The translations under genes were made by a program, and so were the position numbers. The notes beneath the pieces are model-generated. The model did not search any database, had not been told where the DNA came from, and saw only the letters and a list, made by a program, of their open reading frames with translations. A stretch of DNA of 64,000 bases. Origin: an uncultured cyanobacterium (GTDB taxonomy: Bacteria > Cyanobacteriota > Cyanobacteriia > Cyanobacteriales > Geitlerinemataceae). The stretch spans positions 1 through 64,000 of the forward strand of contig CALCCD010000011.1 in NCBI GenBank assembly GCA_937899645.1, in the 5' to 3' direction. Positions 50,601-64,000 of the stretch are shown here, piece after piece. Each line of letters starts with the position of its first letter. Position 1 is the stretch's first letter.

Positions 50601-53600
50601 TCTGTCGGCGGCGCTGATGGCGGTGTCGCCGTTTGCGGTGTCGCTGGGGCGCGAGGCGCGGCACTACACGCTGGTTCTGCTGTTCGTTATCGGTTCGTTT
50701 GCCTGCACGCTGGCGATCGTCAAAGCGCTGGCGGCAACGCTGCGGCAGGGGGAAGTTCCCGGAGAGCAGCGGCTCTGGGCGATTGCGCTGGCTTGGGGGA
50801 CTGTCAACGCGGCGGGGATGGCGACGCACTACTTTTTCGGGCTGACGCTGGCGATCGAGGCTGCTGTCGTCCTGGGCGCGATCGGGCTGTGGCGATTGCG
50901 CCCAGGGCGCTGGATTGCGCGGCGCGGCTGGCTGTGGCTGACGGTGGCCGCCGTGCCGACGGTGCTGGGAGCGATCGTCTGGATTCCGCTGTGGCGCGAT
51001 CTGGGCGAAACGAGCCTGACGGATTGGGTGCAGGACGGCTCGCCGGGACTGGACGCGCTGTTTCGGCTGCTGAGCTGGTGGGTGGCAATGTTTTTTGCGC
51101 TGCCGACGGACGATTTGAGCGTGCCGCTGGGGTGGCTGGTGGTGAATGGTTTGGTGCTGCTGACGTTGTTTGTTGCGGGCTGTCGCTGGGTGGCGATCGG
51201 GCTGCGGTCTTTTCCCGTGATGTCGCGCCAAAGATCGGGCTTGCAGGCAACGGTTGCCTTAGCTGGGTGCGGCATTGCGGCAATTCTGACGGTAACTTTC
51301 GCGCTACAAAGCGACCTGACGCTAGCGATTCGTTTTAGCTACCCGTACTTTCCGGCGGTGATTCTGCTGGCGGCGGCGGGACTAGGGGGGCTGTGGCAGC
51401 AAGGTCGGACGCGCCCGATCGCGATCGTGTTGGCGGCGGGCTTTCTCGGCGCGACCGCCACGGCTTTCGACCTGACGTATTTGCAGCACCACCGCGCCGA
51501 TCGCATGGCGGAGGTGATTTTCGAGCGCGCCGATCGCCCGGTGCTGGTCGCGACAGTGCACAAGCATCACGGCCAAACCGGACGCGCGATCGGCGTTGCC
51601 TGGGAGCTGGGCCGCCTTGCGGACAGTGCTCGAGCTGCGGGTGAGGCCACGCTGAATTTCGACGATCCCGACAGCGCGGACGCGCGCTATCTACTCGTGT
51701 CGCGATCGAATACCGACGGCTCGAACGAGTCACCAACTGTCGAAGCGCCGACGCGGGCGGGTGGTGTCTTACGCGAGAGCGTCATGTCGAAACAGGGTCG
51801 GCCTTTGGAGGTGTGGCCGATAAACTTCCGCGACGATATCGAGTGGGCGGGCACGGGCTGCATCGAAGACGATCGCGATCGCCCGGACGTACGCGAGTAC
51901 AACTATTTGCGCTTCGTTTGTCCGGCAGCGGGCGCGAACGACAACGCTCAATCGGCGACCCAGCGCAGCACCGGCCACCCCTCCTCGCGGGTGTAGGCCA
52001 CCATATCCTCGAAGCGGCGCAGCTCGGCCCGATCGAGGCTGAGGACGACTTTTTCGCGGCTAAAGCGCTCGTTGGCGGCTTCGAGCTGGGCGGCGATCGA
52101 TAAGCGATCGAGGTCGGCGGGAATTTCGCCAAAGTAGCCGAGGGTGACGTGAGCGGTGAAATGATATTGCTGGTCGATGCCCAAACCGACCATCGCCGAG
52201 TCTTGATAGATCGAGCGGCGCACGCGCACGGTGCGACGATAGGACACGTCATCGACCGGCACGAGGGCCACGGCGATCGCGCGGGGCATGGCCACAAAGC
52301 CCAGCACCTGCCAGGACACCGGCTTCGGCCCGACGACCTGCGGGCCGACTTCGGAGAATAGATCGCCGAGCCGATCGCGCAGCTTGGTGTCGTAGTCGGG
52401 ACTGTGGCTGAGGTCGCGGTAGGCGCTGTCCCAAATCAGGTCGGCGATCGTCATGTGGTAACTGGCCAGCGGCAGGCCGATAATCCAATCGGCGGGCAGG
52501 CGCGTCAGCAGGTCGGCGTAGGCGGCATCGATCGCGGCGTAAGCGCCAGCATTGGCCGGGTCGTCTTCGCTGGTGGGCGAAATCAGCGTGTAGCCGGGAA
52601 ACGAGACAGCGCGATCGGTGCCGTCGGCCATGCGGGCAAACTTGGGCGATTTTCGCAGATACTGTAGCGTCGAATGGTAGCTATCGGGCCGCACCATTTT
52701 TGCGAGCCGTTCGAGATACGCTTGATATGAGTCGTCCATAGTCTTTGTTGCACTAGCTCGATCCCCACGTTAACGATATCGCGCCGTGCTGGCTCGTCGA
52801 TGTTAGCCACGAGCGGTGTACGTTCGGAATCGATCGCTACGTTATTGACCCATGTCCGTGCATTTTTACTGGGGAGAAGATGATTTTGCCCTCGATCGCG
52901 CCGTTGCGGCGCTGCGCGAGGCGGCGCTCGACCCTGCGTGGGGATCGTTTAACTACGACAAGCTCGAAGGCGATGGCTCGGACGTGGCGATCGCGGCGCT
53001 CTCCCAGGCGATGACGCCCCCGTTCGGTAGCGGCCAGCGCTTTGTTTACATGCCTGAAGCGCGGCTGTGCCAGCAGTGCTCGGCGGATTTGCTAGCCGAG
53101 CTAGAGCGATCGCTCGATAAAATCCCCGAAACCTCAGTACTGGTCTTCGTCTCGCGCAAAAAGCCCGACGGACGCCTTAAATCGACCAAACTGCTGAAAA
53201 AATACGCCGAGGTGCGCGAGTTCTCGCCGATTCCGCCCTGGAAGACTGACGAGCTAGCGAGGCGCGTCACCCAAGTGGCCCGCGATCTCGATATCAAACT
53301 CACCTCCGAGGCCACAGAGCTACTGGCCGAGGCCGTGGGCAACAATACGCGCCAACTGTTTGGCGAGCTGGAGAAGCTGCGGCTATTTGCCGAGAATGGC
53401 GGTAATGGCGGCCAGGCAAACGCCGCGATCGAGGGTTCCGCCGTCGAGGCTTTAGTCGCCGCCACCAGCCACAACAGCCTCCAGCTTGCTAAGGCGATCC
53501 GCGACGGCAAAACCAGCACGGCTCTCGATCTAGTCTCGGAGCTGATCGCCCGCAACGAGGCCGCGCTCCGGATCGTCGCCACCTTGAACGGGCAGTTTCG

Positions 53601-56600
53601 CACCTGGCTATGGATAAAATTAGCCATCGAGTCGGGCGAGCGCAGCGACAAAGCGATCGCCGAAGCTGCTGAGGTCGGCAACCCGAAGCGCATCTATTTC
53701 CTAAAGCAAGAGGTGGCGCGCGTGCCGCTATCGGCGCTCCAAGGGTCGCTGCCGGTGCTGCTCGATCTCGAGTACAGTCTCAAGCGGGGCGGCGACGACC
53801 TGACGACCCTACAAACCAAAACGATCGAACTATGCCAGCTTTTTTCCGCCTTTTCCGCTCGCCGCACCGGGCGCTGAGTTCCTTGTCGCATAAGACGCCG
53901 AAGGGCGCGATCGCCGCGATCGCGATCGCCGGACTCGCGCTGACGGCCTGCGGCTCGGGCTCGAAGGACGACGCCGATGCCGACGGCAGCGATCCCCAGG
54001 CCGAACAGACGATCGCCTACGCCCGCGCTCTCTGGGATATCGAGCAGGAGCGACAGACGGCTTACCAGTCCCTCGTCTCCGAAATCTCCAGCGACAAGCT
54101 GCCCGAGCTGGCCTGCGATCGACCGAGAAGTCTGCGCGTCCTCAGCGGCGACGCTCGCGAGATCGTCGTGAACTTTTGCAATACGGCGCGCGAAATCGTC
54201 GAGCGCACGCGCCTGACGCCCGATGAGTTCAATCAAATTTCCCAAGATCTGGCCACTGACACAGACTTGCAGGCCGCGATCGAGGCGGAACTACTGCGCA
54301 TCCGCGACGGCGAGCCTCAGCCTCCCGAAGAGGAGTCTTAGCATCAACCTGGCGGAGGCGTCTAACCGGCGGCCACCACCCGCCGCTGTGCCACCGTCTG
54401 TGGGAACGGCTCGGCGACCTGCGTGCCGAACACTTCGCAGGCCGTACCCGCGCTCTCGATTAGCTTGAGCTTGTGTAGCGTCGCGCCCAGCTCGGCGATC
54501 GGCGCTTCGAGAATGTCGCGAATCCGCAGCGCGAAGTTTTCGTGGGTCGGCACGATGCCCTCGGCGAAATAAGGGATGTCGTAGTTCAGGAAGGTGTGGT
54601 CGAAGACTTCCTCGACGCGATCGCCGACTAGATCTAGCAGCGCGCCGAGATCGACACTCATGCCGGTGCGATCGTCCATCTCGCCTTTGACTGTTACTTC
54701 CAGGTGGTAGTTGTGGCCGTGGCCGTAGGGACGCGCGCCTTTGCCATAGATGCGCTCGTTTTCGTCGTCGCTCGCGCCGGGGATCGCCAGGCGGCGCGCG
54801 GCGTTAAAGTGCGTCCCGATCGAGAAGTACACCTCGTTGCCGTTGCCGTAGTAGTCCGCCCACAGCTCGGCATGTTCGTACAGCCGGATTTGCACAAGCG
54901 GCAAGTGCGACTCGAGGCGCTCCCAGACAACTTTGGCGATATTTTCGGTGGTCGGCAGCGTCTGCGAGAACTCCGGCCACACGTCGTTGAGGTACGAAAA
55001 GTCGAGCTGTCCGGTGACTTCGCGCTTAATATCGTGCTTGATATCGGACAGGTTTAACACCATGCCGAACTCGTCGAGCTGTCCGGCCATCGAGACGATG
55101 AGTTCGTAGTTGTGGCCGTGGCCGGGGGCGTTGGCGCAGCGCCCGAAGCGCTCTCTATTCTCTGCTTCGCTGAGTTCGGGCAGCCAGTAGCGGTGGCTGG
55201 CAGAGAACTGGGCGCGGCGATTGATAATGCAGTCCATGTGAGTGAGGCGGAGCGTTTGTTACGATCTGTAAAATTTCGATCTTTATTGTATTGGGTTGAG
55301 GCGATCCACTGCGCATCACTGAATGATGCCGCCTCCGGCGACTGTCTTCGCAGCTCACATCTACAGACTGCTTACGCTACGTGGCATACCCATATGAATT
55401 GTGAGTGTAGTTTTGGAGACGCGAACACAACGGCAGTTAGATTCTCTACCCATGTCATAAATTGGACGGCTATTCTCACAGGTAGAGGTAATTCCTGCTC
55501 GATACTCATCGCTAAACTCAAATAACATCCGATCGCCCTTCGAACATAGTCTCAACCCTATGCCCAGACCCCCGATCGTCCAACCCGATCGCGCCTACAC
55601 TTTCTCCGACTACTTCAAACTCAACTTCGCTCCCCGCGACATCCTCGCTCACTTCGACGCTACCCTCCAACGCCAGCCCCTGGAACTTCCCCGCACCGAC
55701 GCGACCCTCGATCGCCTCGACGACCTCAAAGCCCGCATCACCGAAAGCCTCCCCCGCCTCAGCCTCACGAGTGAAATGGCGCGACGCGAATTTCTCATCG
55801 CCCCCGTCCTCACTGACGTGCTGCACTACACCACCGCTCGCCTCGATGTGGAGTACCCGATCGCCGTCAGCCAACAGCTCAAAGGCTCGCTCGACTACCT
55901 CTTGCAAAGCCAAGATACCTGCCTCGTCATCGAAGCTAAAAACGAAGACCTCGAACGCGGCTTCGTGCAGCTCGCAATCGAACTCATCGCCCTCGATCGC
56001 TGGATCGAATCCGATGCTGAAATTCTCTACGGCGCGATCTCGACCGGCAATATCTGGCAGTTCGGCCAGCTCGGACGATCGAGCCGCACCGTCACCCAAG
56101 ACCTGAATCTTTATCGCGTGCCCGCCGACCTCGCCGACCTGCTGCAAATTTTGGTGGGTATTCTCAACGGATGACGAACGGCTGAAGCCAAAACTTGCCG
56201 CGTTACCCTCAGCAGGCTGCTACGCTCCCTCCACCTCATCGCTTAGCGCGATCGCGAGGATCGACGCGCGATCGCAGCTCCCGCTCCAGCCAGCGGACGA
56301 TCAGCCGCCCTAAGCGCTTGGAGTTGTGGCGCACTGCCCCCGTCTGGCGGTCTTCCGACATGATCGGCACGGCTAAAACTTCCCGCCCCAGCTCCGCCAG
56401 CGCGTCGCGATCGAGCCCTACCGGGTGCGACTGTTTCTGGGCGTAGCGAATGAGCGCCTTTGCCGACGGGGACTTGCGCTGGACGATCGTCGTCTCGAAC
56501 AGCGCCCGCCCGCCCGTGGCCGCGTCGATCGCCCGCACGTGATCGGCGACGCTGTAACCGTCGGTCTCTCCCGGCTCGGTCATGATGTTGCAGACGTAAA

Positions 56601-59600
56601 TCTTCGGCGCGGTGCTGCGGGCGATCGCGTCGGCGATTTCGGGGACGAGCAGGTTGGGAATAATGCTGGTGTAGAGGCTGCCGGGGCCGATGACGATCGC
56701 GTCGGCACTGGCGATCGCCTTCAAGGCGCGGGGCAGCGCGGCGGGCCTGGCAGGCGTGCAGCCGACTCGGACGATCTTGCCCTTTGCTTCGGTGATATTT
56801 GACTCGCCTTCGATGCGCCTACCGTCTTCCAGGTCTGCCCAGAGGCTCACGTCCTCGAGGGTTGCGGGCAAGACCTGGCCGCGTACGGCGAGCACCTTCG
56901 AGCTAGCGGCGATCGAGCGTTCGATATCGCCCGTCACCGCCGTCATCGCCGTCAGAAATAGGTTGCCGAAACTGTGGCCGCTCAACCCTTCCCCGGCCTC
57001 GAAGCGATATTGAAATAGTTCGGTAATTAGCTTTTCCTCGTCCGCCAGCGCCGCAATGCAGTTGCGAATATCGCCCGGAGGAATGCCGCCGATTTCGCGC
57101 CGCAGCCGCCCGGACGAGCCGCCGTCATCGGCCACCGTAACGATCGCCGTAATATTGGAGCTGTAAAGCTTTAGGCCACGCAGCAGCGTCGAAAGTCCCG
57201 TGCCGCCGCCGATCGCCACGATCTTCGGCCCGCGCAGCAGCCGCGATCGATCGAGCAGCGCGTCTACCAGCTCGCCGTCGCCGTCCGGATCGAGCGCATC
57301 CTGGATCGAACCCAGTGTCCGCGTCTGCCCCCAAAACACCAGGCCGATACCCAATAGCAGCACCAGAGGGCCGCTGATGTAACTGGGAACCCAAGTCGTC
57401 AGGTTCGCCAGCGCCACCTTAATAAATTCGAGGATGTAGTAGACCGGCGTCAGCTTTGTCCAAATCGCAAACCCCAGCCCCAGCATCAGCAAGCCCGTGA
57501 TGCTAATCAGCAGCCAGCGCTTGACCGACAGGCCGGGTGCGAGCCACTTCGACCACTGCCGCGCGCGATAAAGCGGCTTAGCAGAACCGTTGAGGTGATT
57601 GGGGTCGTATTTCATGCGGGCGGTGCGATCGAAGCTTCTCGATAAACTTAACAGGAACTCGATTCCCGGCTGGGCGAGATTCCCGGCGCTTTCCCGAGCG
57701 ACCGCCCGTTTCTGCGCCTGCAAAATTCGGGCTAGAGATCTACCGCCGATCGCCCGTACACTCTGTCTGAATCCATTCACCTTTCGACCCCTCGACACTG
57801 CTATGACTGAATCGGCCACCACCGCGCCCGCATCGAGCGCTTCGACCGCCAGCAGCATCGACTACAACATCGAATCCGCCGTTCTCGATCGCTACCAAGA
57901 GGGCGCGCGCGAAGTCCAGCCGACGCTCTGCTGCCCGACGGACTACGAAGCAAAGTACCTCGAAATTCTGCCCGACGAAATCCTCGAAAAAGACTACGGC
58001 TGCGGCGATCCGTCGCGCTATGCCGAACCGGGCGATACTGTTCTCGACCTGGGCTCCGGCGCAGGTAAGGTCTGCTATATTGCCTCGCAAAAAGTCGGCG
58101 CGAGCGGTCGCGTTATCGGCGCGGATTTTAACGACGTAATGCTCGACCTGGCGAAGAAGTACCAGCCGGAGCTAGCCGCGAAAATCGGCTACGACAACGT
58201 TTCGTTCGTGAAAGCCAAGATCCAAGACTTGGCGCTCGATCTGGGCAAGATGCAGGCGTGGCTGACCGCCAACCCGATCGCCAACCTTGACGATATCGCT
58301 GCCTATGAGGCGGAGTGCGATCGCCTGCGCCGCGAAGAGCCCGCCGTCGCCGACGACAGCGTCGATCTGGTCGTCTCCAACTGCGTGCTCAACCTGGTCA
58401 AGCCGGAACAAAAACGCCAACTGTTCGGCGAGCTGTTCCGCGTTCTCAAGCGCGGCGGTCGCGCGGTGATTTCCGATATCGTCTGCGACGAAGACCCGAC
58501 ACCCACCATTCTCAACGACCCCGATCTTTGGAGCGGCTGCATCTCCGGCGCGTTCCGCGAAGATGAGTTCCTGGAGATGTTCGAGGATGCGGGCTTCTAC
58601 GGCGTCGAGATCGTCGCCCGTCAGTCTGAGCCCTGGCAGACGATCGACGGCATCGAGTTTCGATCGCTCACCATCCGCGCTTACAAGGGTAAGCAGGGCG
58701 AGTGTCTCGAACGCAATCAGGCCGTGGTGTACAAAGGCCCCTGGAAGCAGGTGCTCGACGATGACGGCCATATCTACCGTCGCGGCGAGCGTATGGCAGT
58801 GTGCGATAAGACGTTCAAAATCTTGAATCGCAGCCCCTACGCCGATGACATCATCGCGATCGAGCCGCTTGAAGAAGTCCCGCTCGAATCTGCTGCCGAG
58901 TTCGCTTGCCATAAGTCCGCCGTTCGCGACCCGCGCGTTACCAAGGGCTTGGACTATCGCGAGACTCAGACCGCAGACGGCATGGTCTGCGACACCGACG
59001 GCTCGTGTTGCTAGGCGATTGGCGAAACCCTAAAAACAGCCCACAAGTATCGTTCCCACGCTCCGCGTGGGCAACGCAATCCCCAGACGCTCTGCGTCGC
59101 GATCTCAGCGAGCGACGGGACGCAGAGCGTCCACAAATGCATTCCCACGCAGAGCGTGGGAACGATGTAATGCAAGTATCTCGGACTCGAAATCTCTGGC
59201 GGTGCGGCGTGGCGACCTCGATCGCCCTATCGACCGGATTCAGCTTAGCAGTGGGCTCACCACTCGTAGCACGTAGCGAAGATCTGCCACCAGCACAAAG
59301 CTCCGCAATAAGCCCTCCAATCCATCACATCGTCTTAATCGACCTGCACGACGAGACCACCGATGAGGAAGTCCGCGCGCTTATCGATGATGGAGAAGCC
59401 ACGATCGCCGCCATCCCCGGCGTTGAGGTTGTCGATATGGGTCTCCAAGCGCTGGGCGATCGCGCAGTTCACATCAACGACTACGACCTCGCCGTCTACA
59501 TCCAGTTCGCATCACTCGATGCCCTGGCAGCCTATGGCCCTCACCCCGACCATCAGGCGTTTCTCGCGCGTCACCGCCACCTATGGTCGGGCATCCGCGT

Positions 59601-62600
59601 TATCGACTTCTTCGGCTCGATCGACGCGATCGAGCCCGCTCCTTCACCCGACGAGGCGCAGTAGCAGCATGGAACGCCTCTCGGTTCTCGGGCTCGATAT
59701 CGGTCGCAAGCGCGTCGGCGTGGCGGGTTGCGACGGGCTCGGCCTCGGCGCAACAGCAATCACCACCGTAATTCGTAAGTCTTACCCCGAAGACGTGGCC
59801 GCGTTCGAGCAGCTGGTGCGCGATCGCGAGGCGACAGCGTTGGTCGTCGGTTTGCCCTACACGATGGACGGCGCCGAGGGCAAGCAGGCGGCGTCGGTGC
59901 GCCGCTACGCCGAGCGTTTGGGAAAAAGCCTCGATTTACCGGTGCAATATATTGACGAGCGCCTGAGTTCTGTCGAAGCCGAAGAAGCCATCAAGCAAAC
60001 CGGGCGATCGCCCTCGCGCCACAAGCCGGAAATCGATCGCCGTGCCGCCGCGATCTTGCTTCAGCGCTGGCTCGATCGCCGCGATCGCGAGGACGCCTAA
60101 ACTCGGTCATCGGGTCGGAAAACCGGCTCGATCTCTCGATTGTTGCAAAAATAAATGTACCTTCCGTGCGTGCTATGCTCGGAGAACAGCGAAGCGATGA
60201 CACTCGACGTCGCTTTGGCGGACTGCTTTCGGCCCTCCACACGACACCATATGACTAAGCCCTTCCGTCAAAACGAGCGCTCTCATGCCAACTTGACGAG
60301 CATTGACGACGATCTGGGGCGCTCCTTGCCGTGCTACATCGAACATACTTTCGAGATAGACGAGCAAACATACGGTTTACTTCTGCCCGTGCACGTGCCT
60401 GTCGATATCGTCGTTTGGCAGATCACCGAGGACGGAGAACACGAAGAGCCCGTGCTGGCGAGTGATGAAGACATCGACACCGTCTTCGAGCTCGCCAGGG
60501 AAACCCTTGCAAAGCGCGACTTGCTGCTACAGCGCACGGCCCTTGTCTTGACTCTCGTCGGCGAAATTCCCGAACTCGAAGCCGCCGAAGCTGAGGCCGC
60601 TGGGTCTGACGTCAACCCGCAGGAAGTCGAAGAGCTGGTCTTCCTCGATAGCTTCTACGATGGCGAGTCCGAATTTTCGGTCTGCGTTCCGCTAGATCCG
60701 ATGCTGATCGTAGTGCGCTTCGATCGCCAGACCCGTCAGCCGCAGCTCCTCTCCGCCGAGGAGTTCCAGCAGCTCGAGCCGATGCTGCCATCTTTAGAAA
60801 GCTCCCTGGCCGAGCGTCTGTTTGACGACCTCGACTGAATTGCACGGGCGGCGCTTCTCGGCCTCGAGTCGGGTGCGCTTAACTCGTTCACATTTTTCCT
60901 AACACTGTCTTCGTACCGTCTCTGTTGCCGTTCCCCATTTTTCCGTGAAACTCCGCTGGCTGCTTCCCCTGACGATCGTGCCCCTCAGCCTCGGTATCGG
61001 TGCGTGGCAGGGATACCGCTGGTGGGCCTGGTCGATCGCGCCGCAAAGCGATCGCGCTGAAGACATCGTCCGCATCGAGATTCCGCCGGGAACGCCCGCC
61101 CTGCAAATCGGCTCCGACCTAGAAACGGCGGGCGTGATTCGCTCGGCGCGGACCTGGTCGCTGTGGGTGCGCTGGAAGAACTGGCGTGCGGAAAGCGGTG
61201 GCTTCCAGGCCGGAACTTACGACCTGAACGCAGGCGAAACGACGATCGCGATCGCCGAGCAAATCTGGAACGGCGAAGTCATCGAGCAGCGCTTCACGAT
61301 TCCCGAAGGCCGCGCCATCTCGGACATGGCCGCTTACTTCGAGCGCGAAGGCTTTTTTAGCGCCGCCGCTTTCACCGAAGCCGCCAACACTATTCCCCGC
61401 GAAGACTACCCCTGGCTACCCGAGGAGATCGCGAGCCTCGAGGGCTTTCTCTATCCCGACACCTATCAGGCCGCCGCTGGGACGATCTCGCCGGAAAACG
61501 TCGTGCGCCAGATGCTCGATCGCTTCGAGACCGTCGCGCTGCCCGTCTACGAAGCCGCCACCACCGACCTTAGCCTACTGGACTGGGTAACGCTGGGCTC
61601 GATCGTCGAGAAAGAGTCCGTCGTCGCCGAAGAGCGCCGCCGCATCGCGGGCGTCTTTACTCAGCGTCTCGCTAAGGGCATGAAGCTCGAATCCGATCCG
61701 ACGGTCGAGTACGCCCTCGGCATCCGCCAGACCGTCGATAAGCCGCTGACCTTCGCCCAGGTCGAAACCCCCTCGCCCTATAACACCTATATGAATCCGG
61801 GGCTGCCGCCCGCACCGATCGCCAGCCCCGGCATTGCCAGCCTCGAGGCTACCCTCGACCCCGAAGACACCGAGTTTCTCTTTTTCATGGCGCGATATGA
61901 TGGGACGCACATTTTCAGCCGTACCCTAGCCGAGCACGAAGCCGCGATCGATCGCGTCGTGCGCGAACTCGAAACCCGCGAGGTCGAATGAAACGCCGCG
62001 CCCGTAAAGCGTCGCCCCCCGCGTGAAGAGATCGCCAGCAAGCACTCGCTTTCGTTGATAAGCGCACCTTCGACTGCCCGACGAGATCGTCGCATCGTCC
62101 CCATCTGCCGCATCCTCCGACGGGGGTTCGCCCTCTTTTTGCCGACTATGAAGCCCTTGAGCAAGCTCCTGACGCCCGACCTCGCCCTCGGAGCCTCGAT
62201 CCTGCACCTAACGCCGCAGATGGTTCGCGATCGTGGGTTGCGCGGCTTGATTCTCGATGTGGACGAAACTCTCGTCCCCTTCCGCGACAGCAAAGTCTCG
62301 GACGAACTGACCGGCTGGCTCCAGGAGATGCGCCAGCACGTCGAGTCCCTGTGGCTGGTGAGCAACAACGTCAGCAAAACTCGAATCGGCGCGATCGCCG
62401 ATTCGATCGACTTGCCCTACATTCACTTCGCGAGGAAGCCGTCGCGCCGCAAGCTGATCGAGGCCGCCAATGCGATGAATATCCCGAACGCAAAGGTCGG
62501 CATGGTCGGCGATCGGCTGCTGACGGACGTGGTCGGCGGTAACCGCCTCGGCATGTACACCATACTCGTCAAGCCAATGGTTGCACCGGGGGCCCTCCCC

Positions 62601-64000
62601 CGCGAGTCGAGCATCCATGCTTTCGAGCTGTGGCTCTCCAATTTGTTCGTCCGCAAAGACTAGCCCGAGTCCCAGACTGCTGTTCTTCAAACATTTGCTC
62701 GCATCACAACCGTCTCCCATCTCGCGCTTCGACCTCGCGTCCCAATTTCGCAACAAGCTCAGCACGCACGCAGTTTGCACCTCGTTACGCGAGCCGGAGC
62801 TGCGGCTTGCCGCAACATTGCCAAAATCGCGCCTTTTTTTTGCCGGATTATCAGCACAATGACGGCGATCGCGATCGGAGACGTTGCGTTACTTAACTTT
62901 GTGAAGCTTCGCCTGTCTTCGTGGGCGGAAATATAAAGAAAACATGAGCGAGGTGTCGTCCGAGGAAGATCTCTGCCATATTGTTATTAATTCACGACCA
63001 GGCCAACCATATATATAGGCCGTCATCCTCTGAATACCGGGCCCGACGTGGCTTGCATTAATGAGGTCGCTCATCATATATAAAGACCTCAAGTTTCAAA
63101 AGTAAAATAAAAGATCCAAGCGGGGAGGTCTACAGCGTGAGCGTACTGCGAGCGCGTTGTAGGGCTCCCCGTCTGGCTTTTGGAGAGGCGATCGCGACCC
63201 CGTCTGCGCCATCGCCTCGGGATCGCTACTTTGCTTCCGGCTTGAAGTCGAGTGAGACGGAGTTGATGCAGTAGCGCTGACCCGTCGGGCGCGGCCCATC
63301 GCTAAAGACGTGGCCGAGATGCGCCCCGCAGTTGTCGCACAACACTTCCGTGCGAATCATAAACAGGCTGAAATCGCGCTTCTCGGCGATCGCACCTTTG
63401 CCAACGGGCGCGTAGAAGCTCGGCCAGCCCGTGCCCGAGTCGAACTTCGTCTCGGACGAGAAGAGCGGCGCACCGCAGCAAATGCAGGTGTACGTGCCTG
63501 CGGTCTTACTGTTGTGGAAGCGACCGGTGAAAGCGCGTTCGGTTCCTTTTTTGCGAGTAACGCGGAACTGCTCTTCGGTAAGCTGCTCGCGCCATTCTGC
63601 TTCCGTTTTCTGTACTTTCGGCATGGGTTGTTCTTGCAGTCTGTGGATGTATTTGCGGGATTTTTCGGTGGCAAACGTGCGAAAGCTTGATCGCATTTGC
63701 CTGACGACCCTATTGTTGCGTTTTGTGTAGGGGGGATTGCAAGGGCGGAACCTGATTGACTGACGAAAAGTTGAGACTAAATGGCTGAACCCCTTACCGT
63801 ACAAGCAACTCAAGACTTAGAGGATTATATGCTCCGTAAGCCAACACAACGAGTCAAGTACACAATCGCTGAAATCCCTATGCAGCCAAGGTTTGAGCTA
63901 GAGGTGAGAATAGGCTACACGCTTTGCTTAGCAAGCAATTCAGAAGTTTTGTCAGTCAATCAATCAGCGCTCTACCTCACGGCTCAAGGGGTTGAAGTGG

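Overview
The window is chromosomal DNA of a cyanobacterium. A psaM gene (photosystem I subunit XII), an NblB-type phycobilisome protein, a class I fructose-bisphosphate aldolase, the ruvX-DUF3727-mltG-yqeG run and many HIP1-type GCGATCGC octamers all point there. The DNA is GC-rich, apart from a visibly AT-richer stretch at about 11.1-14.6 kb. I cannot name the species from the sequence.

Layout. 0-1.3 kb: the 3' end of a broken TPR gene and two tandem GIY-YIG genes, tied together by copies of a short palindromic repeat that supplies stop codons. 1.4-14.5 kb: a PhoX/DUF839 phosphatase, then a surface-glycan cluster (two NAD-dependent sugar epimerases around a GtrA-GT2 glycosyltransferase, two tandem paralogous multispanning proteins, and after an AT-rich gap two more membrane proteins). 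14.7-30.3 kb: a GGDEF/EAL protein, ispE, a PilP-like lipoprotein, a MORN protein, a membrane-anchored PLD-like protein, a polyprenyl-phosphate glycosyltransferase, an NDP-sugar pyrophosphorylase, scpA, a TPR protein and a CHASE2 histidine kinase. 30.7-41.4 kb: nested miniature transposons, psaM, TerC, a metallophosphoesterase, then a signalling group (CheY-like regulator, PAS/GAF histidine kinase, receiver-adenylate cyclase), a GHL10 glycosidase and tRNA-Met(CAT). 41.4-50 kb: nblB-like, a thioredoxin-like ferredoxin, fda with a near-consensus promoter and terminator, an apparently intact IS630-family element followed by two miniature elements, an orphan ureC and an M3 peptidase. 50-64 kb: a GT-C glycosyltransferase, DUF1868, holA, a fused double PTPS/QueD, a PD-(D/E)XK protein, a YvcK/CofD protein, an ArsM-like methyltransferase, a Dabb protein, ruvX-DUF3727-mltG-yqeG, msrB and an ORF running off the end.

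The most unusual signal is in the mobile DNA. Three families of roughly 105-130 bp miniature inverted-repeat elements abut one another and an IS630 element through shared CTAG or TAG junctions. Their outermost TAG is the stop codon of three unrelated genes: a small conserved membrane protein, the histidine kinase and ureC. A different palindromic repeat near the left edge also supplies the stops of three neighbouring ORFs. Elements whose ends start with G after a TA target can create or preserve an in-frame TAG.
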